Shown one piece after another: positions 59,103 through 64,000 of a stretch of DNA of 64,000 nt. The stretch comes from Bretschneidera sinensis (Eukaryota; Streptophyta; Magnoliopsida; Brassicales; Akaniaceae). Location: assembly GCA_023935145.1 (NCBI GenBank), contig CM043702.1, positions 105,422,088 to 105,486,087 on the forward strand, given 5' to 3'. Both the position numbers and the translations under genes were made by a program. Below the pieces are notes generated by a model. The model was not told the origin of the DNA. It ran no database searches and saw only the letters and a list, made by a program, of their open reading frames with translations. How positions within the stretch are numbered: the stretch's first letter is position 1; each line of letters opens with the position of its first letter.

Positions 59103-61357
59103 TGTAATACCCATAATCGTAAAGTAAGGATAAACAAGTAATTTAATAAATATAACATGAAATTAAAATAATATATTTACGCGAAAGATTTAGTATTGAA
59201 AAAAATATTTTTTTTGAAAAAAAAATGGATGCGTGAGGGCGTAATTAGAAAGAAAATGAAAAACAAAACAAATAAATAAATAAATGTGAACAGTAAAAAA
59301 AGGAAAGAAAATGGAAGGAAAATGTGGACGCAGGCTGCCAATTTAAAAAGGAAAGTATGCATGCTTCCCGCGTAACCTTTGCGTGGCAGCCAATATGGGG
59401 GTGACCTACTGAGTTTACAAAATGAGTTGTCAAAAACAAAAATGGGCTGCTGAAGGAAAAAGGCGTGGTGTATATATATAAGAGTTAGTATTTACTTATT
59501 TCGTTTAGTTTTCTTTCAATTACTCGTTTTTTTTTTAAATACTTGAGAACTCAAAGAAAGATTGAAAAGACAATTTTGAAAGGGTTTACTGCGAAATTTC
59601 ATAGAGAATCATGGAAAGTTTTCAGAAAAACAAAAGGTAATAACGTAGTGTTATTTTTGGAATTTTTAGCATTTATGAAATTTCTCCGAATTCAAAGTGA
59701 AAATTTTCAAAGAGTGTGGTTTATAATGAATTGAAGAATAAATTATAAATTTAATATAAATATGATGTCAGGGGTTGATGATCAACAACCAGAGAGAATT
59801 TCTTAGAGGAACGGGAAAGGCAAGGAGATGGTCCACGGGTAGCTTTAAGTGCTACATAGTGAGTTGGATTTACTTTAAGTAATCTAAATAAAAATGAAAA
59901 ATCTAGTGGTAATATTAAAATAAATTATTAGCTTATGTTTTGGTGATAGATAAATATTTGGTTGATAGGTATGGTGTAAATATTGGACATGTAGAAAATT
60001 ATTATGTGAAAAGAAATATTACTAGAATGATAAGTCGATTTAATAATGATGGTGATAAATAAAATTTTGACGAGTTTTGGTTGATGTTTTGATACGAATT
60101 ATGAGGAGACGAAATTTAGTGGATCTTGATAAGCTTTGATAGATGATTTGATGTGATTTGTGATGAAATTTAGTGGATATTGACCGCTTTGATGGATGAT
60201 TTGATGTGATTCGAGATGAGAGGAATTTAGTGAAATTTTTTTTATATAATTTGAGAAAAATTAGGATAGCTAGTCTGAATACATGCTTGTTTTTATTTTA
60301 TTATTTATATGCATATTCATATCAGTTTTCATATGTATTTGAATGAGAATAAAAGAACTGAGAAGACAGCCGGTCTAAATGAGAATAAAAATATTTGAAT
60401 TATTGTTTTTTATATTATATTATTGTTCATATGCATATGCATTAAACAAAAGAAAAGAATGGGGAAGGGGCCGGTCTAATTGAAACACTGTGACAACCGG
60501 TATAGGCTGAAATTAAAAGGGATATCGTGACAGCCGGTATATGCTAGAAATGAATTCCATGGCAGCCGGGACAAGCTGTAAAGAAAATAACTGGGAGGGG
60601 GCTGGTCTAAGATAATAAAAACATGTTGACATGTGAGAAGACGTTCCCATAATAATAATTCATGCATTGCATCTGTTTTAATTATTGCTTGCATTATTGA
60701 AATGCAGATGTGTGGTGTGTTATTTCGAATTTATTTATAAATGGATAAGTTTTATAGAGAGATAGTTATGGTGATAAGAACTATCTAAATGGTAGATTTT
60801 ATGATGTGAACCTCATTACGAGGTAATTATGAGATAATTGATGGTCTTAAGGTGAACCAATAAATACGAGAAAGAGATTGATAAAGAATGGATCTTATAA
60901 CATGTGTAGTGATAGTAGAATGCTAGTATCAAGTTGTATGAGATATAAATGATTAAATACTGAAAGACCTTTATTACAATTGAATGCTTATAGTAAATTT
61001 AATTCACTGAGCTTGTGAAGCTCATCCCTCATTGTACAATGATTTCAGGTAGCAGATAGGACAAATAGTTTGGTGAGTTGAGATTTAGACGAAATCATTT
61101 TCTATAAGCCACGTACGTGTCAACATACTCAGACTAGTGAGAAAATAAAATAAAAATTTATTTGTAAATATTCATGCATTTTACATTGTATATTACGTTT
61201 AATTCGATATCAGATTGATGTATCTCCCTTGTTGAGGGTTGATGCAAAAGAATTTTTGTTAGTATTATTTTTAATGTTGCGTATATATGTCGTGCTAGGA
61301 TTTTCAAAATGTGATGACACCGCATCAGGGATGGCCAACTCGGGATCGGTCTTTACA
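59103..61357 (+). mobile_element. 5' LTR of the right-hand gypsy element (G3)
   Basis: 2255 bp, from TGTAATACCC to GATCGGTCTTTACA. The TATA box GTATATATATAAG lies at 59470. The second half is homologous to the left LTR 789-2126 on the other strand. The left flank is the copia gag start, so it is a nested insertion; the other flank is outside the window. Confidence 0.88.
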
Positions 61358-61361
61358 ATTT

Positions 61362-61373
61362 TGGTATCAGAGC
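61362..61373 (+). other. PBS of gypsy G3
   Basis: TGGTATCAGAGC, four bases after the LTR end, complementary to initiator tRNA-Met. Confidence 0.93.
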
Positions 61374-61454
61374 ATTAGGTTTTATGATTATGTAGATTGC
61401 ATAAAAAGTAAGAAAGTGGAATATTAAAATAAATTATATTGTAATAGCTCGAGG

Positions 61455-62640
61455 ATGACACGTGGACGCGCTAGAGCTAGAGTTAGGGCTGTTGATTTGA
61501 GAAGTCATGGTAGGCCCCCAATATTTTTGACAAGTCGAGGTTGAGTCTGAATCTGTGGTTCCTAGAAAGGAGTGTGTGGATAGTATAATTGATATTAGTA
61601 AAGGTATGAGATAATCTGAAGTTGAAAGAGATGAGCTAAGATAAACTATTACACATGCTCTTGAAAAAATAAATGTAACAGATGATAGAGTTGGTGACCT
61701 ATAGTATAGACTTGATGAACAGGGTAGTGCAATGCCTGAGGTTGTTAACCCAGTAATGATAGACATTTAAAAGGGAGAAAATAAGTTTATACATGAGATG
61801 CAGGAAGATTGTTAAGTTAAATGCTTTGTTGTTTAAATGATCTATGAATCCTTTTAAGCTTGAGTTTTGGGAGAAACATGTAGAAAGATTATTTGGTATT
61901 TTACTAGTAACTGACAGGCAGGTGATTGCCTTTGCTTCGTTTAAGTTAGAAAGGGAAGTTTTGAAATGGCAGAAGGATATTCTTCCTAGGGTAAGTGTAG
62001 ATGTTGATAGACCCTTAGCCTGGAATAGGTTTAAGGAGGTTTTTCTTGATAGATACTTTCCTTATACCTTTAGAGCCCAACAAGATAAAGATTTCAATTA
62101 TTTGAACTAAAATATGTCGACTATGACTCAGTATGATAGTAGATTTGTAGCTTTGACAAGGGTGGTATCGAAAATGGTAGACCTAGAGAAGAAGAAGTGT
62201 AAGAGGTTCATAGATGAACTATGTTTAAAGATTTGATCAACACTATCTTACATGAGGCATATGAATTATGTCAGATTTATAGATATAGCACTTCAGATTG
62301 AGAAGGATGTGATGGAATTTAGAGGAAATAGGAATTGACAAAAGAAATCTAGATTTGAAAAACCCAGAAGTGGTACCAGTATGAGTGTGCAGGGTGGGAG
62401 ACCACCCAGAGGAGGCGTTCCTTGTCACAAAGAACTTTAGTACAGAGTTAGAGGCAAGTAGGATCTGTTACTTTTGTAGCTCAGAATACTATTGGTGGGA
62501 CCCTTAGTTTTGGGAGATATGTTATGGGAACTGGGAGTCATGGTAGAGGAAGTAAGTATACCACCAAGGGAAAGTGGTAATCTAATGTATGATTGAGAGA
62601 CAAAAGTTGGTCATAGATATATTCAGATAAGATGTTTATA
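61455..62640 (+). pseudogene. Gypsy G3 gag
   Basis: Starts MTRGRARARVRAVDLRSHGR, like G1. Stops appear within 50 codons. The core is open at 61844-62110: FGILLVTDRQVIAFASFKLE, ILPRVSVDVDRPLAWNRFKE, RYFPYTFRAQQDKDF. After several frameshifts only a decayed zinc knuckle (C...GHINVS, near 62680) can be suspected. Confidence 0.85.
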
Positions 62641-62681
62641 TCAGAATTGTTAAAATTTGAAGTGCTTTATGGGTAGAGAAT

Positions 62682-62930
62682 GTGGACATATCAATGTTAG
62701 TTGATCTTGGTGCAACCCATTCTTTTGCATCCAGTATTCATATGAAGTCTATTGAAGTTTGTATTAGTCATTTGATGCAAAATATTTTTGTTGAAGTTCC
62801 CACTAAAGATGAAGTGATAATCATAAATATTTACAAGGGTTGTGTGATTCGTATTACTGATGGAAAATTTGAAGCTGATTTATTATCTTTGAATATAGCT
62901 GATTGTTTTAGAAAGAAGATTGTGTTCTAG
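62682..62930 (+). pseudogene. Gypsy G3 protease
   Basis: Reads MDISMLVDLGATHSFASSIH, the retroviral-type aspartic protease motif with DLG instead of DTG/DSG, and then SIEVCISHLMQNIFVEVP and GCVIRITDGKFEADLLSL. Confidence 0.82.
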
Positions 62931-63109
62931 ATATGGACATGAGGAGTGTAATTTAAGAGAGAACATAAAATACTCTCGAACTACCTCATTTTGCTCTGAC
63001 CATTAGGAGATGGTTGAAGAAGGGTTGTACGGAGTATTTGATATACATAATGGATTCTAAAAAGGAAAATAGGAAGTTAGAATAAATCTTAGTGATGAAA
63101 GATTTTTTT

Positions 63110-64000
63110 AATATAATTCTTGATGAGTTGTCTAGGTTGCCTCCAAGTAAGGAGATTAAATTCTCTATTGATGTGATACCAAGATCATCACATATATTTA
63201 ATAGCACCCTACAGAGTGGCACCCATTGAGTTTAGAGAATTGAAAATTCAAGAATTTTTAGATAAAAAATTTATTGGACCTAATGTATTTGGAGAGCCCC
63301 TGTGTTGTTCGTGAAAGAGGACGATGGAACAATGAGATTATGTATAGACTGCAAATAGTTATTAAAAATAAATATCTTTTACCCAGGATAAATAGATGGT
63401 TTGAGCAGTTGCAAGGAATGAGAGTGTTTCTAAGGTAAACCTGAGATCAGGTTATCACCAACTGAGGATAGAGAAGGAAGACGTGCCTAAGATTGCTTTT
63501 AGGACACGTTATGATCATAAGCTTTTTGTGATGTCATTTGGATTAACTAATGTTCCAGAAACATTCATGGACTTAATGAATAGAGTGTTTAAACTATATC
63601 TTAACACGTTTATGGTTGTATTTGACAATCTTATATATTCTAAGATGGAAGAACAACATGTGAAACATTAGACAGTGTGTTGGAGATTCTGAGGAGAGAG
63701 AATTATATGCAAAGTTCTCTAAGTGTGAGTGTTGGCTAAATGAAATAACTTTTTTGGAACATGTAAAATCGGGAACTGGGGTCACAGTTGATCCACAAAA
63801 GGTAGAGGAAATGTTAAGTTGGGAGAGACCAACTAATGTGACTGAGATTAAAATCTTCTTGGGATTAGCTCGTTATTATAGAAGATTCTTTCAAAAATTT
63901 TCTATTATGGTAATACTGTTGAATAGACTGACCAGGAAAGATATGAGATTTGTATGGTGAGGGAAGTGTGAGAATTTTTTTTCAATTACTAAAGAAGAAA
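63110..64000 (+). pseudogene. Gypsy G3 reverse transcriptase, continuing past the window
   Basis: Frames with LDELSRLPPSKEIKFSIDVI-like sequence (about 63122), [20 protein letters not shown] and [20 protein letters not shown], and the catalytic region as [10 protein letters not shown] where F-x-D-D-I-L is usual. From 63754 the thumb reads VDPQKVEEMLSWERPTNVTE and IKIFLGLARYYRRFFQKFS. Multiple stops. The element continues to the right. Confidence 0.85.

Overview
This window looks like nuclear DNA of a flowering plant, most likely a eudicot. It is AT-rich, full of degraded LTR retrotransposons, and holds genes with many introns and GT-AG splice sites. The species cannot be named from the sequence. 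I see one complete, apparently functional host gene, the 5' part of a second, and little else that is host coding DNA.

1-12.9 kb: nested retrotransposons. On the minus strand lie a Ty3/gypsy gag with PBS and LTR (1-2126) and a second, truncated gypsy internal region (2487-5872). On the plus strand an old Ty1/copia element (A, from about 6690) is interrupted by a second copia element (B, 7530-12248), and its tail resumes at 12249.

12.9-42 kb: more nesting. There are LTRs (12924-13680), a GC-rich exon-like patch (14300-14740), a gypsy-type LTR (15856-17876) and a long degenerate copia element (D). Into D inserted, separately, a nearly intact copia element C on the minus strand (22291-28548, TSD CTTTG), a solo LTR (30198-31484, TSD TGTAT) and a hAT-like MITE (31533-32417). 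D runs into a second partial copy, D2, which holds a 3.1 kb gypsy solo LTR (34436-37522, TSD TTCCA). From 37.5 to 42.2 kb is ordinary intergenic DNA with a long hairpin, an LRR gene scrap and local duplications.

42.2-53.9 kb: an intact 12-exon plus-strand gene for a protein of 516 residues with six CCCH zinc fingers, orthologous in architecture to Arabidopsis HUA1 (AtC3H37), a nuclear RNA-binding factor in floral pre-mRNA processing. Its larger introns carry copia LTRs of one family, LINE 3' ends and MITEs.

55.4-58.6 kb: the first two exons of a plastid ABC transporter of the ABCD2 type. The first intron holds about 2.4 kb of DNA that reads like plant mitochondrial spacer (a putative NUMT). 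A copia 5' end lies in the second intron. A gypsy element of the same family as the left edge inserted into that copia (59103) and runs off the right edge.

I found no CRISPR array, operon or convincing new gene system. The most interesting items are the tandem tRNA-primer-site copies and tandem stem-loops in the copia B/C leaders, the clusters of CpG palindromes shared in style by four unrelated LTR families, the finger-exon symmetry of the HUA1 gene, and the ABCD2-type gene with organelle DNA in its intron.
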